From: Klebsiella pneumoniae
Lineage (GTDB): Bacteria; Pseudomonadota; Gammaproteobacteria; Ga0077536
DNA length: 51,624 nucleotides
Assembly: GCA_945861225.1 (NCBI GenBank)
Contig: CAMATU010000003.1
Coordinates: 1-51,624 of the forward strand
Direction of reading: 5' to 3'
Part shown: positions 8,315-16,744 of the stretch, piece by piece
Position numbering within the stretch: position 1 is the stretch's first letter
How the letters are laid out: each line of letters opens with the position of its first letter
Notes under the pieces: generated by a model
Seen by the model: only the letters and a program-made list of their open reading frames with translations
Told to the model about the DNA's origin: nothing
Database searches by the model: none
Translations under genes and position numbers: made by a program

Positions 8315-10432
8315 ATGACTCGCACCACCCACTTCCGCGCCTGCAATTTGTGTGAGGCCATCTGTGGCCTCGAGATCACGCTCGACGATTCGCAAGTGAC
8401 GCGAATTCGCGGTGACGCGGCCGATCCCCTCAGCCGTGGCTTCGTCTGTCCTAAGGCCACTGCGCTGGCGGATCTGCAGGAAGATCCTGATCGCCTGCGC
8501 CGCCCCATGCTGCGCGAGGGCACTCGCTGGCGCGAAATTGGCTGGGACGAAGCCTTCACGCTGGCCGCCGAGCGGCTGCACGCGGTGCGCGCACAACATG
8601 GCGCGGATGCGGTAGCCATTTATCGCGGTAACCCGACCGTGCATAACTGGGGACTGCTTACGCATAGCAATTATTTCCTGAAACGCCTGGGGACGCGCAA
8701 TCATTTTTCGGCGACCTCGGTGGACCAGTTGCCGCACCATCTCGTGTGCCTATGGCTGTACGGTCATCAATTCCTGCAACCGATCCCTGATATTGATCGC
8801 ACGCAGCATTTTCTAATACTCGGTTATAACCCGCTGGTCTCGAACGGCAGCATCATGACCGTGCCGGATTTTCGCGGGCGGTTGAAAGCGCTGCGCTCGC
8901 GCGGCGGGAAATTGGTAGTGATCGATCCACGACGCACGGAGACCGCCGAAGTGGCTGACGCGCATCACTTCATCCGGCCCGGCACTGATGCGGTGCTGCT
9001 GCTCGCCATGTTGCGCGTGCTGTTCGACGAACAACGGGTGGATTTGGGTGCGCTCACGCAGCACGTAGTGAATCTCGAAACGCTACGCGGGCTGCTCGAA
9101 CCCTTTACCCTGGAGTTCGCGGCCGCCTCTACCGGCATCGATGCGCCGATCATCCGCCAGCTCGCGCGTGATTTTTCTGCTGCACCCGCGGCCGCGTGTC
9201 ACGGCCGCATGGGGGTATCGACGCAACGCTTCGGCACCTTGTGCCAGTGGGCCATCCAGATCCTGAATCTGGTGACGGGTAATCTTGATCGTGAGGGCGG
9301 TACGCTCCTGACCCACACCGCGGCGCTGTGCGCGGGTCCCGACAATCACCAGCGCGGCAGCTTTGCGCGCCGTCACAGCCGGGTGAACGGCTATCCGGAG
9401 TTCAGCGGCGAGTTTCCTGTCGCTGCTTGTGCAGAAGAGATGCTGACCCCCGGCGCAGGTCAGGTGCGCGCACTGGTGACGGTGGCCGGTAACCCGGTGT
9501 TATCGACCCCCAATGGTCGCCAGCTCGACCAGGCGTTAACAGGCCTCGATTTCATGGTCGCGATCGATTTCTACGTGAATGAGACCACGCGCCATGCGCA
9601 TCTCATTCTGCCGCCCACCAGTCCCCTCGAACACGATCATTACGACCTCGCCTTTCACAAATTCGCAGTCCGCAATACCGCGCGCTATAACCCGGCAATA
9701 TTGCCGAAACCCGCTGACGCCTTGCACGACTGGGAAATCTTCATTGGCCTCGCGCAAGCGCACGCCCGGGTGACCGGTGAATCCGTTGCCGCGATCGCAA
9801 CCCCTGCCGAGATGCTGGACACCTTCCTGCAGGACGGACCCTATGGCGCGGCCAGTGGCGGCGCGGCACCGCTCAGCCTCAAACGTCTGCAAGACGCACC
9901 GCATGGCATCGATCTCGGGCCCCTGCGGCCCTCCTTGCTTGAGCGCCTGTGCACGGCAGACGGGAAGATCGATTGTGTGCCACAAGCAATCCCTGGAGAA
10001 ATTACGAGACTCCAGCAGACCCTAGCCAGCGCGCCGGATCCGGAAGTACTGTCGCTCATTGGCCGTCGCCATCTCCGCAGCAACAACTCCTGGCTGCACA
10101 ACAGCCGGCGCCTGGTGAAAGGGCCGCGGCGCGATCAGCTACTAATGCACCCGCGCGATCTCGCTGCGCGAGGTTTGCGTGACGGACAGGAAGTCACCGT
10201 GCGGTCGCGGGTTGGCGAAGTACGCATCATTGTGCTCGCCACTGAGGAGATGATGCCAGGTAGCGTGTCGCTGCCGCATGGTTGGGGGCATGGGCGCGAA
10301 GGCGTGCGTTTAACGATCGCCACCCAACATGCCGGCGTCAGCGCAAATGATCTCACCGACGAGCATTGGCTCGACGCAGTGTCTGGCAATGCGGCGTTGA
10401 ACGGCGTGCCGGTAACGGTGCGCGCGGGATAG
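8315..10432 (+). CDS. Molybdopterin-dependent oxidoreductase (DMSO-reductase/formate-dehydrogenase-like)
   Basis: 705 residues from ATG 8315, which follows GGGAAGG and starts right at the family's N-terminal cluster domain. Cys10, Cys13, Cys17 and Cys45 form the CxxCxxxC-(27)-C [4Fe-4S] motif. Bis-MGD-binding segments follow (AIYRGNPTVHNWG, ILGYNPLVSNGS, VIDPRRTETAEVADAHHFIRPGTDA), as does the C-terminal beta-barrel MGD domain (MHPRDLAARGLRDGQEVTV). No twin-arginine signal is present, so it is probably cytoplasmic. This architecture occurs in soluble acetylene-hydratase- or thiosulfate-reductase-like proteins of unknown substrate. No electron-transfer subunit lies beside it. Confidence 0.9.
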   Translation: MTRTTHFRACNLCEAICGLEITLDDSQVTRIRGDAADPLSRGFVCPKATALADLQEDPDRLRRPMLREGTRWREIGWDEAFTLAAERLHAVRAQHGADAVAIYRGNPTVHNWGLLTHSNYFLKRLGTRNHFSATSVDQLPHHLVCLWLYGHQFLQPIPDIDRTQHFLILGYNPLVSNGSIMTVPDFRGRLKALRSRGGKLVVIDPRRTETAEVADAHHFIRPGTDAVLLLAMLRVLFDEQRVDLGALTQHVVNLETLRGLLEPFTLEFAAASTGIDAPIIRQLARDFSAAPAAACHGRMGVSTQRFGTLCQWAIQILNLVTGNLDREGGTLLTHTAALCAGPDNHQRGSFARRHSRVNGYPEFSGEFPVAACAEEMLTPGAGQVRALVTVAGNPVLSTPNGRQLDQALTGLDFMVAIDFYVNETTRHAHLILPPTSPLEHDHYDLAFHKFAVRNTARYNPAILPKPADALHDWEIFIGLAQAHARVTGESVAAIATPAEMLDTFLQDGPYGAASGGAAPLSLKRLQDAPHGIDLGPLRPSLLERLCTADGKIDCVPQAIPGEITRLQQTLASAPDPEVLSLIGRRHLRSNNSWLHNSRRLVKGPRRDQLLMHPRDLAARGLRDGQEVTVRSRVGEVRIIVLATEEMMPGSVSLPHGWGHGREGVRLTIATQHAGVSANDLTDEHWLDAVSGNAALNGVPVTVRAG

Positions 10433-10527
10433 TGAAGCGGAAAGATATCAGCGAGCGTTGGTCGATCCAACGCAAGCCACTGCCGATCCCGTAAGCGATT
10501 TTCGTACAGCCTGAGCGCCCGCTCGGT

Positions 10528-10555
10528 TTGACAGGCCAGCCCCTGCAGGCATAGT
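10528..10555 (+). promoter_or_regulatory. Sigma-70-type promoter for vapBC
   Basis: A perfect TTGACA -35 box (10528-10533) lies 16 bases before CATAGT (10550-10555, four of six matches to TATAAT). It is just upstream of the vapB ribosome site (AGGAG, 10575-10579). Position and quality fit the vapBC promoter. Confidence 0.55.
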
Positions 10556-10574
10556 CTTACCTTCGTCTTACCTT
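10554..10574. repeat. Tandem 10-base direct repeat at the vapBC promoter
   Basis: GTCTTACCTT occurs at 10554-10563 and again at 10565-10574, one helical turn apart (11-base period). It overlaps the -10/+1 region of the predicted vapBC promoter. AbrB-type antitoxins often autoregulate through such repeats, so this is a candidate operator. Confidence 0.4.
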
Positions 10575-10585
10575 AGGAGCGCCTC

Positions 10586-10849
10586 ATGGAAACCACCAAG
10601 CTCTCCAGCAAAGGCCAGGTGATCATACCCAAGGCGTTTCGGAGTACCCACCACTGGGAAGCTGGTCTTGAACTCATGGTGATAGATACCGGGGACGGGC
10701 TATTGCTGAAGCCCAAGGCTCCCTTTGCCCCCTCTGATCTCTCTGAGGTCTCTGGTATGTTCAAAGGCAAGGTTGCCGCCAAGACCGACGAAGAAATTGA
10801 AGCCGCACTGGTCCAGGACATGCGGAGGAAGTGGCGTGATAGCAATTGA
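10586..10849 (+). CDS. vapB: VapB-type antitoxin, AbrB/MazE/SpoVT domain
   Basis: 87 residues. The N-terminal swapped-hairpin DNA-binding domain begins TTKLSSKGQVIIPKAFR, the hallmark of AbrB-like antitoxins. The C-terminal part is acidic and helical (TDEEIEAALVQDMRRKW), as expected for the segment that wraps the toxin. It should neutralise the PIN toxin encoded next and repress the operon. The ribosome site AGGAG at 10575-10579 supports ATG 10586. The toxin start lies 14 bases inside this gene, so translation is coupled. Confidence 0.9.
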   Translation: METTKLSSKGQVIIPKAFRSTHHWEAGLELMVIDTGDGLLLKPKAPFAPSDLSEVSGMFKGKVAAKTDEEIEAALVQDMRRKWRDSN

Positions 10850-11225
10850 TACCAATGTCCTGGTGCGGCTGCTGGTAAGTGACAACCCGGTACAGAGCAA
10901 GGCCAGCCAAAAGCTCTTTGCTTCCGAGGACCTATTCATACCCGATACAGTGCTGCTCGAAACCGAATGGGTCTTACGCGCCGCTTTTGATCTGAGCCCC
11001 GCAGACATATGCACTGCCTTCCGGCGGATTTGCGGCCTGCACAACGTAACGGTGAATGATGGGCAACTGGTTGCCCAAGCAATTGACTGGCATGAGGCCG
11101 GCTTTGACTTTGCCGATGCATTTCATCTTGCGCTGAGCAAAGACCAAGACATTCTCAAGACTTTCGACGCCGGTTTTATCAAGAATGCCAAGAAGCACAC
11201 CGACCGACGCGTGGAGCGGCCCTAA
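10836..11225 (+). CDS. vapC: VapC-type toxin, PIN-domain ribonuclease
   Basis: 129 residues from GTG 10836, chosen because VIAIDTNVLVRLL is the canonical PIN start and GGAGGAAG lies at 10824-10831. Acidic active-site residues are visible: Asp5 (IDTN), Glu in LLETEW, and Asp in DFADAFHLA, with another Asp further on. PIN toxins cleave RNA, often tRNA or rRNA, using Mg2+ or Mn2+. The start overlaps vapB by 14 bases. The reading frame looks intact, unlike the two toxins at the right end of the window. Confidence 0.9.
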   Translation: MIAIDTNVLVRLLVSDNPVQSKASQKLFASEDLFIPDTVLLETEWVLRAAFDLSPADICTAFRRICGLHNVTVNDGQLVAQAIDWHEAGFDFADAFHLALSKDQDILKTFDAGFIKNAKKHTDRRVERP

Positions 11226-11314
11226 CGAACTGCTAAGCCGCGCTGTTCAACGACTGCTCCTTCGCTGATCAGAACAATGAGCGGGGCGCTCGCATCGTTT
11301 TGAAACATCTGTGA

Positions 11315-11806
11315 TCAATCGGGTGGCCAGCCGTGTATTTCACTCTGGCAGTTCTTGCACCATGCGTAGAGCGCGTCGTAGATCACGATACCGTGCTGAA
11401 GCATCTGCTGATCGTCGGCAATGACAGCGGACAGCCCAAGCGAGACTGCATAAAGGCCGGCGGCTTGTGGCGCGAGATCAAGTCGCGAGGTATCGGCGCC
11501 GCGCACATAGAGAAACGTGGGCTCATCATCGATAAATCGGGTGATCAACCACGGATAGGCGATGCGATCGATCTTCGGTCGCTCACGTGTGATCCACTTC
11601 ACGCCGGCAGGCCGGCGGGAAAAATCGAATTCGAGCAGATCGCCGATGCAATCGATGCACAGATCGGCCGGCGGATAGGCAGCGAGCTTGCGCGCGTCCA
11701 GTGCGTAATGTCCGTGGCGCGGAAATACGGTGGTCAGGCGCTCGCGCCAGATGTCCTTCATAGCCGTCAAAATGCGCAGCTTATCGTCGATCATTACGTA
11801 GTGGTG
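11315..11806 (-). pseudogene. In-frame chimera of a HAD-hydrolase C-terminus and a ChrB-like chromate-resistance protein with internal loss
   Basis: Reading leftwards from about 11806, residues [13 protein letters not shown] to IGDLLEFDF resemble the end of a HAD-family hydrolase. The frame then continues directly into a ChrB-type segment (VKWITRERPKIDRIAYPWLI, ITRFIDDEPTFLYV) and jumps to the ChrB C-terminal end (RGADTSRLDLAPQAAGLYAV, then LYAWCKNCQSEIHGW). By recall of the family, about 50 residues between FLYV and RGADTS are missing. The whole is open for 159 residues from the ATG at 11794, so a product could be made, but it is unlikely to be functional. ChrB senses or processes chromate in intact systems. 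It abuts the broken phosphoketolase. Confidence 0.6.
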
Positions 11807-12690
11807 CGCCGGTAAGTCAGCCGATGGATCAACCAGGGGTAGGCGTGAAAGGCGAAGATGGCCGGCTTGTTGCGGGTGAACAGCGCGTCGAAATCCGTAT
11901 CGCTCAAGCCGTGCGGGTGCTCGGACTGCGGCTCGAGTTTCATGAGGTCGACGACGTTCACGACCCGGATGCGTAAGCCGGGCAGTTCTGCGCGCAGGAT
12001 CGAAACGGCGGCGAGTGTCTCGAGCGTGGGTACGTCGCCGCAGCAGGCCATGACCACATCAGGATCAAGCTGCGGCGCGGAGCCGCCCAACTCGTTGCCC
12101 GCCCAGTGCCAGATACCGATGCCTGCGGCGCCGGGTGCTTGCCAGCGATCACGAGGTTGACGTAGTGGCGGCTGCGCAGGCAATGGTCCATCACCGACAG
12201 CAGGCAGTTGGCGTCGGGTGGCAGATAGACCCGCACGACAGCGGCCTTCTTGTTGACCACATGGTCGATGAAACCCGGGTCCTGGCGCCAGACGTGCGAG
12301 GCCAGCAGATAATTCAGCGACGCGATTTTGCGCCGCCAGGGCAGTTGCGCACTGACCTTCAGCCACTTGGCGTGCTGGTTGAACATCGAGTCGACGATGT
12401 GGATAAAGGCCTCATAGCAGTTGAACAGGCCGTGCCGGCCAGTAAGCAGATAGCCCTCCAGCCAGCCCTCGCACTGGTGCTCACTGAGCATCTCCATCAC
12501 GCGGCCGCGCGGCGCCAGCCACTGGTCGCCAGGGGCGGTGGCAGCATCCCACTGACGGGCGGTGGCTGCGAAGATCGCCGCCAGGCCGTTGGACACGGTT
12601 TCGTCGGGTCCGAAGACACGGAAGTTGCGCTGCGCATCGTTGCCGCGCGCCACGTCGCGCAGGTCGGGTGGCGAAGTCTGTAATCGAAAG
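11806..12690 (-). pseudogene. Phosphoketolase remnant (N-terminus missing, frameshifted, truncated 3')
   Basis: Two minus-strand frames together read as the second half of a xylulose-5-P/fructose-6-P phosphoketolase. Frame one carries [54 protein letters not shown] and [18 protein letters not shown]. Near 12130-12145 it shifts into a second frame with [20 protein letters not shown] and [12 protein letters not shown]. The N-terminal TPP domain (roughly 400 residues) is absent. [13 protein letters not shown] lacks a seven-residue stretch normally found between the two QD pairs. The frame stops where the HAD/ChrB chimera begins. The enzyme would have cleaved sugar phosphates to acetyl phosphate. 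Confidence 0.8.
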
Positions 12691-12848
12691 CATGCGCGGG
12701 ATCCATCCCTCGCACGTGTTTTCATACCGCGGTCATCCCGTCACGAAAATGAACAACAGCGCGTGGAAGCGAATCCGCGTGACAGTCGGTCTGAAGCATG
12801 AAAGTGGCCACCGCAACCTCGGTAACCGCTTGATATTCGAAGGCTAGT

Positions 12849-12893
12849 TGGCGCGCCCAGAAGGACTCGAACCTCCGACCACCTGGTTCGAAG
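12849..12893 (-). other. 3' part of a tRNA-Arg(TCG) gene: probable attachment-site remnant
   Basis: Read on the minus strand, the sequence runs from an anticodon loop (CTTCGAA, anticodon TCG) through the 3' anticodon stem CCAGG, the variable bases, a T-arm (GGAGG-TTCGAGT-CCTTC) and the acceptor strand TGGGCGC to an encoded CCA (TGG at 12849-12851). The 5' half is absent: the bases before the loop cannot pair as CCTGG. Anticodon-loop-to-3'-end copies are the usual product of tyrosine-recombinase integration into tRNA genes. The stretch 12691-13046 holds no other feature I can support. Confidence 0.75.
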
Positions 12894-13046
12894 TTCGCAA
12901 CGCGAAATCTAAGAAATTGTTTTAGTTAACTATTTATCGGGGCGTTCTTTGCAAAAATGCCCAGAAATGCTGGACTTCGCAGGACCAATCCCCGCAAAAA
13001 TCCCGCAGTCGCAATTACAGGCTTTCCGATGACCGGTGGAGCTATC

Positions 13047-13259
13047 TCAAACCGGCGCAGATTCAACGGCGACTCTTAGCGAATCGCGATCCTGGACGAC
13101 GTAATTGAGCTTCTCGAAGCCGATGACTTGACCGAGCTTGTTCTTCATCAGTATCACTTCGTCGCCGGTTTCTTCGCAGATGACTTCATCATCGGATTCA
13201 GCGAACCAAACGGTGAGCGTCGCACCGACCCTATCATGGAAGACTTTCAGCTCGGCCAT
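13047..13259 (-). CDS. DUF2283-family small protein
   Basis: 70 residues: MAELKVFHDRVGATLTVWF, then CEETGDEVILMKNKLGQVIG and FEKLNY. The pattern tyrosine/histidine-D-x-x-G-x-x-L-x-V-x-F followed by DEVI and GxVIGFE is that of DUF2283, small beta-rich proteins often found as the second gene of two-gene modules. It starts at ATG 13259, 13 bases inside the end of the upstream 107-residue gene, so the pair is translated together. The function is not established; an antitoxin-like role is inferred from its partner. Confidence 0.7.
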   Translation of the reverse strand: MAELKVFHDRVGATLTVWFAESDDEVICEETGDEVILMKNKLGQVIGFEKLNYVVQDRDSLRVAVESAPV

Positions 13260-13570
13260 GTTCGTAATCCTTCCTTAATCGCATCAGTCGGGTAGGCCGT
13301 GATCAAGAACGCTTTGTCGCCGTTCTGCTTGACGACCGCACAGTGCCAGCGCTTTTCGCGTGCCTGCTTGTAGAAAAGTAGCACATCAGGGTCCGACCGG
13401 CTCCGCCTGATTTCGTCTGGGTCTCTCAGAACCGTATCGATTTCATGCTTTTTTCCCACCATCACGGGGTGCTTGATGGAAGTTATCAAATCCCATCGGC
13501 GCGCGTCGACGGTGACGACGAACCCAAGTGGCGTCTTTACAGAAATGATGATTTCATCAGAGCTCGGCAC
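13247..13570 (-). CDS. Small basic protein upstream of DUF2283, RelE/DUF4258-like toxin candidate
   Basis: 107 residues from GTG 13570. The N-terminus looks like a beta-hairpin (DEIIISVKTPLGFVVTVD), followed by WDLITSIKHPVM, VLRDPDEIRRSRSDPDVLLF and WHCAVVKQNGDKAFLITAYP. The series His-Pro, DPDEIRxSxxDPxVxLFY and FLITAY is a recurrent signature of small proteins paired with DUF2283. It is reminiscent of RelE/BrnT/DUF4258 nucleases, in which a late beta-strand ends in TAY. A toxin role is an inference. The last 13 bases overlap the DUF2283 gene. Confidence 0.6.
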   Translation of the reverse strand: MPSSDEIIISVKTPLGFVVTVDARRWDLITSIKHPVMVGKKHEIDTVLRDPDEIRRSRSDPDVLLFYKQAREKRWHCAVVKQNGDKAFLITAYPTDAIKEGLRTWPS

Positions 13571-13634
13571 TAGGCTACTCTAGCTTAAAGCGGGACCGCC
13601 CTGAAATTTGCACACCGAATCGCGAAGAAATGCA

Positions 13635-13857
13635 ATGGAAATTGAACCTTCTAGAACCCAGCGCGATTACGCCGCGGCATTGAAAATAATCGAACAGATG
13701 ATGGGGCCAAACGCAGCACGCCCTAAGGCGACAGACTAGACATCTGGGTGACCGTGGTTGAGGCTTATGAGGCAAAGCATCCAGCACTCTATCTGCCGGA
13801 TCCAATCGCAGCGGTCAAGTTCGTAATGGAAGATCGGAAAAACACGGTAAAAGATCT
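13635..13857 (+). pseudogene. HigA-type XRE antitoxin remnant, frameshifted and truncated
   Basis: ATG 13635 begins MEIEPSRTQRDYAAALKIIE, the usual start of HigA-like antitoxins, and stops at TAG 13737-13739. Moving two frames over near 13725-13735 restores the expected continuation: DRLDIWVTVVEAYEAKHPAL, then YLPDPIAAVKFVMEDRK and KDL. The helix-turn-helix that should follow is missing, because the sequence enters copB-like coding at about 13858. No HigB toxin is recognisable upstream. This is a dead antitoxin fragment at the island's left side. Confidence 0.8.
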
Positions 13858-13860
13858 CGG

Positions 13861-14580
13861 GCACTGGCGGAGCCGGCTCCGGCGCATCAGGGCCCGCATG
13901 ACAATGATTGGCCCGTACCAATCGAAGACAGTCAGCGGTTTGGCTACCTGCTCGTTGATCAACTCGAATACCGGATGGAACGCGATGCCTCCGACACCGC
14001 GCGCTGGGATGTGCAGGGCTGGTATGGCGGTGACTACCACCGGCTGTGGATGAAGACGGAAGGCGAATGGCGCACAGGTGGCGAGCGCGGCGGCGAGGCG
14101 GAAGTACAATTGCTTTACAGCCGGTTGCTCGCGCCCTTTTGGGATTTCCAGGTGGGCTTGCGCTATGACCAATTCTCGGGCGCCGGCTTTGACCGCTCGC
14201 GCGGCTTCGCTGTGATTGGCATGCAAGGACTGGCGCCTTACCGGTTCGAGGTTGAACCCGCCTTGTTCATCAGCGATGACGGCGATGTTTCCGCGCGTCT
14301 CTCGGCGACCTACGAGGTGCTGCTCACCCAGCGACTCATTCTCCAGCCGCGCCTGGACTTCGAGGCTGCGGTGCAAGCGGCTGAAAAATTCGACGTGGGA
14401 GACGGGGTCAACAGTCTTGGGCTAGGCGTGCGCTTGCGCTATGAAATCAGGCGCGAGTTTGCGCCATATATTGGCATCCATTGGCTGAACCGGTTTGGCG
14501 ACACCGCCGACATCGCGCGACGTAGTGGAGAACGTGCTGACGATCTCGCGGTGGTGTTTGGGGTGCGCCTCTGGTTTTGA
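13861..14580 (+). pseudogene. copB: Copper resistance protein B (CopB), N-terminally truncated
   Basis: The frame is open from before 13861 but has no start codon or signal peptide. The first sensible Met is at 13975, already inside the barrel. It reads GPHDNDWPVPIEDS, FGYLLVDQLEYR, WDVQGWYGGDYHRLWMKTEG, APFWDFQVGLRYDQF, then repeated amphipathic strands ending in VVFGVRLWF with a terminal Phe, as in outer-membrane beta-barrels. CopB is the outer-membrane copper protein of pco/cop systems. The missing leader means it cannot reach the outer membrane, so it is probably inactive. It is fused at about 13858 to the HigA remnant. Confidence 0.8.
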
Positions 14581-14667
14581 AATCCTTACCCTGTCGAAGT
14601 CCCTAGGTCTCGTTATGCGATAAAAACCCGAGGACTCCACGGGCTCAGAAAGCAACGAGTGGCGATT

Positions 14668-14800
14668 TTACTTCGCCGCCTCTGTCGCTAATTGCCGGTG
14701 CAATTTCGCAAGTTCAAGAAGATCGCTCTCGGCCTCTTTCTCATGCGCGATCAACTTATCGCAATGCCCCGCAAGGCCTGAAGATGAACCTTTAGTCGGT
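14668..14800 (-). pseudogene. C-terminal remnant of a small exported metal-cluster protein
   Basis: The frame ends GSSSGLAGHCDKLIAH, then ELAKLHRQLATEAAK. The same pattern (HCxKxI, then a helix ending in hydrophobic-x-x-HRQLA-E-A) closes the intact 126-residue exported protein at 23858-24238, so the two are paralogues. Here the signal peptide and helical N-terminal part are missing. It lies 88 bases downstream of the copB stop on the opposite strand. Confidence 0.55.
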
Positions 14801-14979
14801 CCAAGCGCACGGGTTGACACCGTGCGCGTGTGCGGATCGCTGGTCTGTACGCTACCACGCACAGACAGATCTCGGTGGCCAAATCATGAGCGCTACATGA
14901 AGATAAAATGCCTGAATTGAAGCGGTTCGCCGTCCGTGGCCCATAACGATACGCAAATTACGGATAGCCTAAGTCCAGG

Positions 14980-16296
14980 TCATAGCATGTCGGTAAATAC
15001 CGGCGCGAAGCCTCCACCAGGCGTTCTGAAGTTCGTGGTCTGCCCCTGATACAAACGCGCCGCAACGAGCTTGACCACCCCGGCGTAGGCATAGTTGCGA
15101 ACGTCGGCTTTCAGGGCCGTGATCTCGGTGTCGGCAACTCGCCGCTCACTGGGCGCGACCAGCGCCTGCGCGACATAGGTACCTTTTGTCATTTCCTCCC
15201 ACACCCGTTTGGTAAGTTTGTCGCCGCGATAGGCCGCCTTGCTGCCGTAGCCCGTGGCGGGTTTGAAGAAGCGCGCGCGTCGCTGCGCCCACAAGGCGTC
15301 CCTGTTCTCGTCCGTCATGATCTCCGTATGCGGGATCGCGGCGAGTAACGTGGAGATGTCGGCCTCAGCGGCGCCCGTCTCGTGTAAGAATCTCTCGTCG
15401 CAGAGCAGGGTGAGGTTGCGCTTATCGGCATAGAGCGCATGTGCGCGTGGATGCGGGCTCACCACCACTTCGTGGGCCAGGTAGGCGAGCTTCAGCGCCA
15501 CCTGCGCCGGCTGCGCCAGCGCGAAATCGGTCAACCGGTTATAGACGAAGTCGATGGGCTGGCGGTCATGCCACAACTGCGCATCTTTGCGGGTAAGCTC
15601 GCGCGGATCGCAGATCGTCACCGCGATACCATGCCGGTCGAACAGATGCCGATACAACAGAAACTCGGGGTAGAGGTATTGCTGCACAGGCGTCTCATCG
15701 ACAATCGCGATCGATCTCAACGGAGCGTCGCCGCGCTGCAGACGCCACTCCGTCATGAAATCCTCGAACAGCGCTTCCTCGATGGCGTCCGCTTCCATCG
15801 GCGCCATTGCCAGTCCGGTCACCTCGGCGCAACAGGATCGATGCGCCCGCCCCACTACCGTGTTGAGTAACGCGCCACCGGGATTCGTATTAATCTCGAT
15901 GAGTTGCGGCCCCGTCACGGCCAAGTGAAAATCGTAGCCCAGGAGTCCACCGCGTGAACCCGGATCGTAACGCGCGATGTCCGGCGCCCAGGCCAGCGCC
16001 GCACCGCGGAACTTCGGTGTGGCGACGACGGCTTCCACCGCGCCGATCACGCGCGCCATCTGTATGAGATGCTCACGTGACACGAACATCGGCACGGACG
16101 CGAAAAGATGTGGATGGGTCTCGAGCATGGCACGCGACAGGTCGCGCGCACCGAGGTCTGCTTCGAGGCTGCGGCGCAATGCCTGTTCGTCGAGGCTGAG
16201 GCAGTAGCATGTGCGGTTGAGTTCTTCGACCGACGTCGCTGACTGGCAACTGTTGCCACAGCCTGCCGGCACTGCGTGCGCGGTCAGATCCGGCAT
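14980..16296 (-). CDS. ATP-grasp-like protein in the metal island
   Basis: 438 residues from ATG 16296, which has GGAG nine bases upstream; a TTG at 16323 is the alternative. Segments typical of ATP-grasp/glutathione-synthetase-like folds are GYDFHLAVTGPQLIEINTNP (the EIN Mg-binding strand), IDFVYNRLTDF, SPHPRAHALYADKRNLTLL and FFKPATGYGSKAAY (a Lys plus glycine-rich ATP loop). A short Cys-rich N-terminal segment (CGNSCQ, then CYC) stands out. ATP-grasp enzymes ligate carboxylates to amines or thiols. Substrate and role are unknown; the setting suggests a metal-binding peptide or thiol, which is speculation. Confidence 0.6.
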   Translation of the reverse strand: MPDLTAHAVPAGCGNSCQSATSVEELNRTCYCLSLDEQALRRSLEADLGARDLSRAMLETHPHLFASVPMFVSREHLIQMARVIGAVEAVVATPKFRGAALAWAPDIARYDPGSRGGLLGYDFHLAVTGPQLIEINTNPGGALLNTVVGRAHRSCCAEVTGLAMAPMEADAIEEALFEDFMTEWRLQRGDAPLRSIAIVDETPVQQYLYPEFLLYRHLFDRHGIAVTICDPRELTRKDAQLWHDRQPIDFVYNRLTDFALAQPAQVALKLAYLAHEVVVSPHPRAHALYADKRNLTLLCDERFLHETGAAEADISTLLAAIPHTEIMTDENRDALWAQRRARFFKPATGYGSKAAYRGDKLTKRVWEEMTKGTYVAQALVAPSERRVADTEITALKADVRNYAYAGVVKLVAARLYQGQTTNFRTPGGGFAPVFTDML

Positions 16297-16744
16297 TTCA
16301 GAGTGCTCCAACGTAAGGAACAATTTCAGACCGCATGCAGGAGCCTCCGGGACCCGTTTATTTTTCCCGGCTTCGGTGGCTGCCCACGGCCTCGCCGTCG
16401 AGGAAACAAAACGGTCAGGGATTTCTTGATCGCTGGCAAACGCATGTTCGGTACCTTACCCACTTCTCTCTTGTGTTGTGGCAAACGATAGCCCGCGCTT
16501 TGAGGGATATCAGTTCGATATGGTACATACAGAGTTGTGCATTATGGGATTCAATCCGTGATCTGCTGGAACATGAACCAAGTCTGGACGATGGGTCGCA
16601 GAATCGATTTCTTATGTTTAACGCGGAGAAGGTTTAGCGCTTAGCGTATCATCAGTCGATATCTCCGCTCGGATCAGAGTCATCGTGAAGTGAGTCCCAG
16701 AATGATCTGTTTCGCGAACATCGGCGCCCTGGTCACTCCCGTTA
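16297..16744. other. Intergenic region without recognisable gene
   Basis: Between the ATP-grasp gene start and the transporter remnant I see no convincing coding frame, RNA gene or strong repeat. It presumably contains the promoter for the ATP-grasp gene and the missing 5' part of the EamA transporter. Confidence 0.4.

Noticed and set aside
11279..11291. Small hairpin after vapC (GAGCG-GGG-CGCTC) as terminator
   Set aside because: Only a 5-bp stem, and the T-run is weak and distant.
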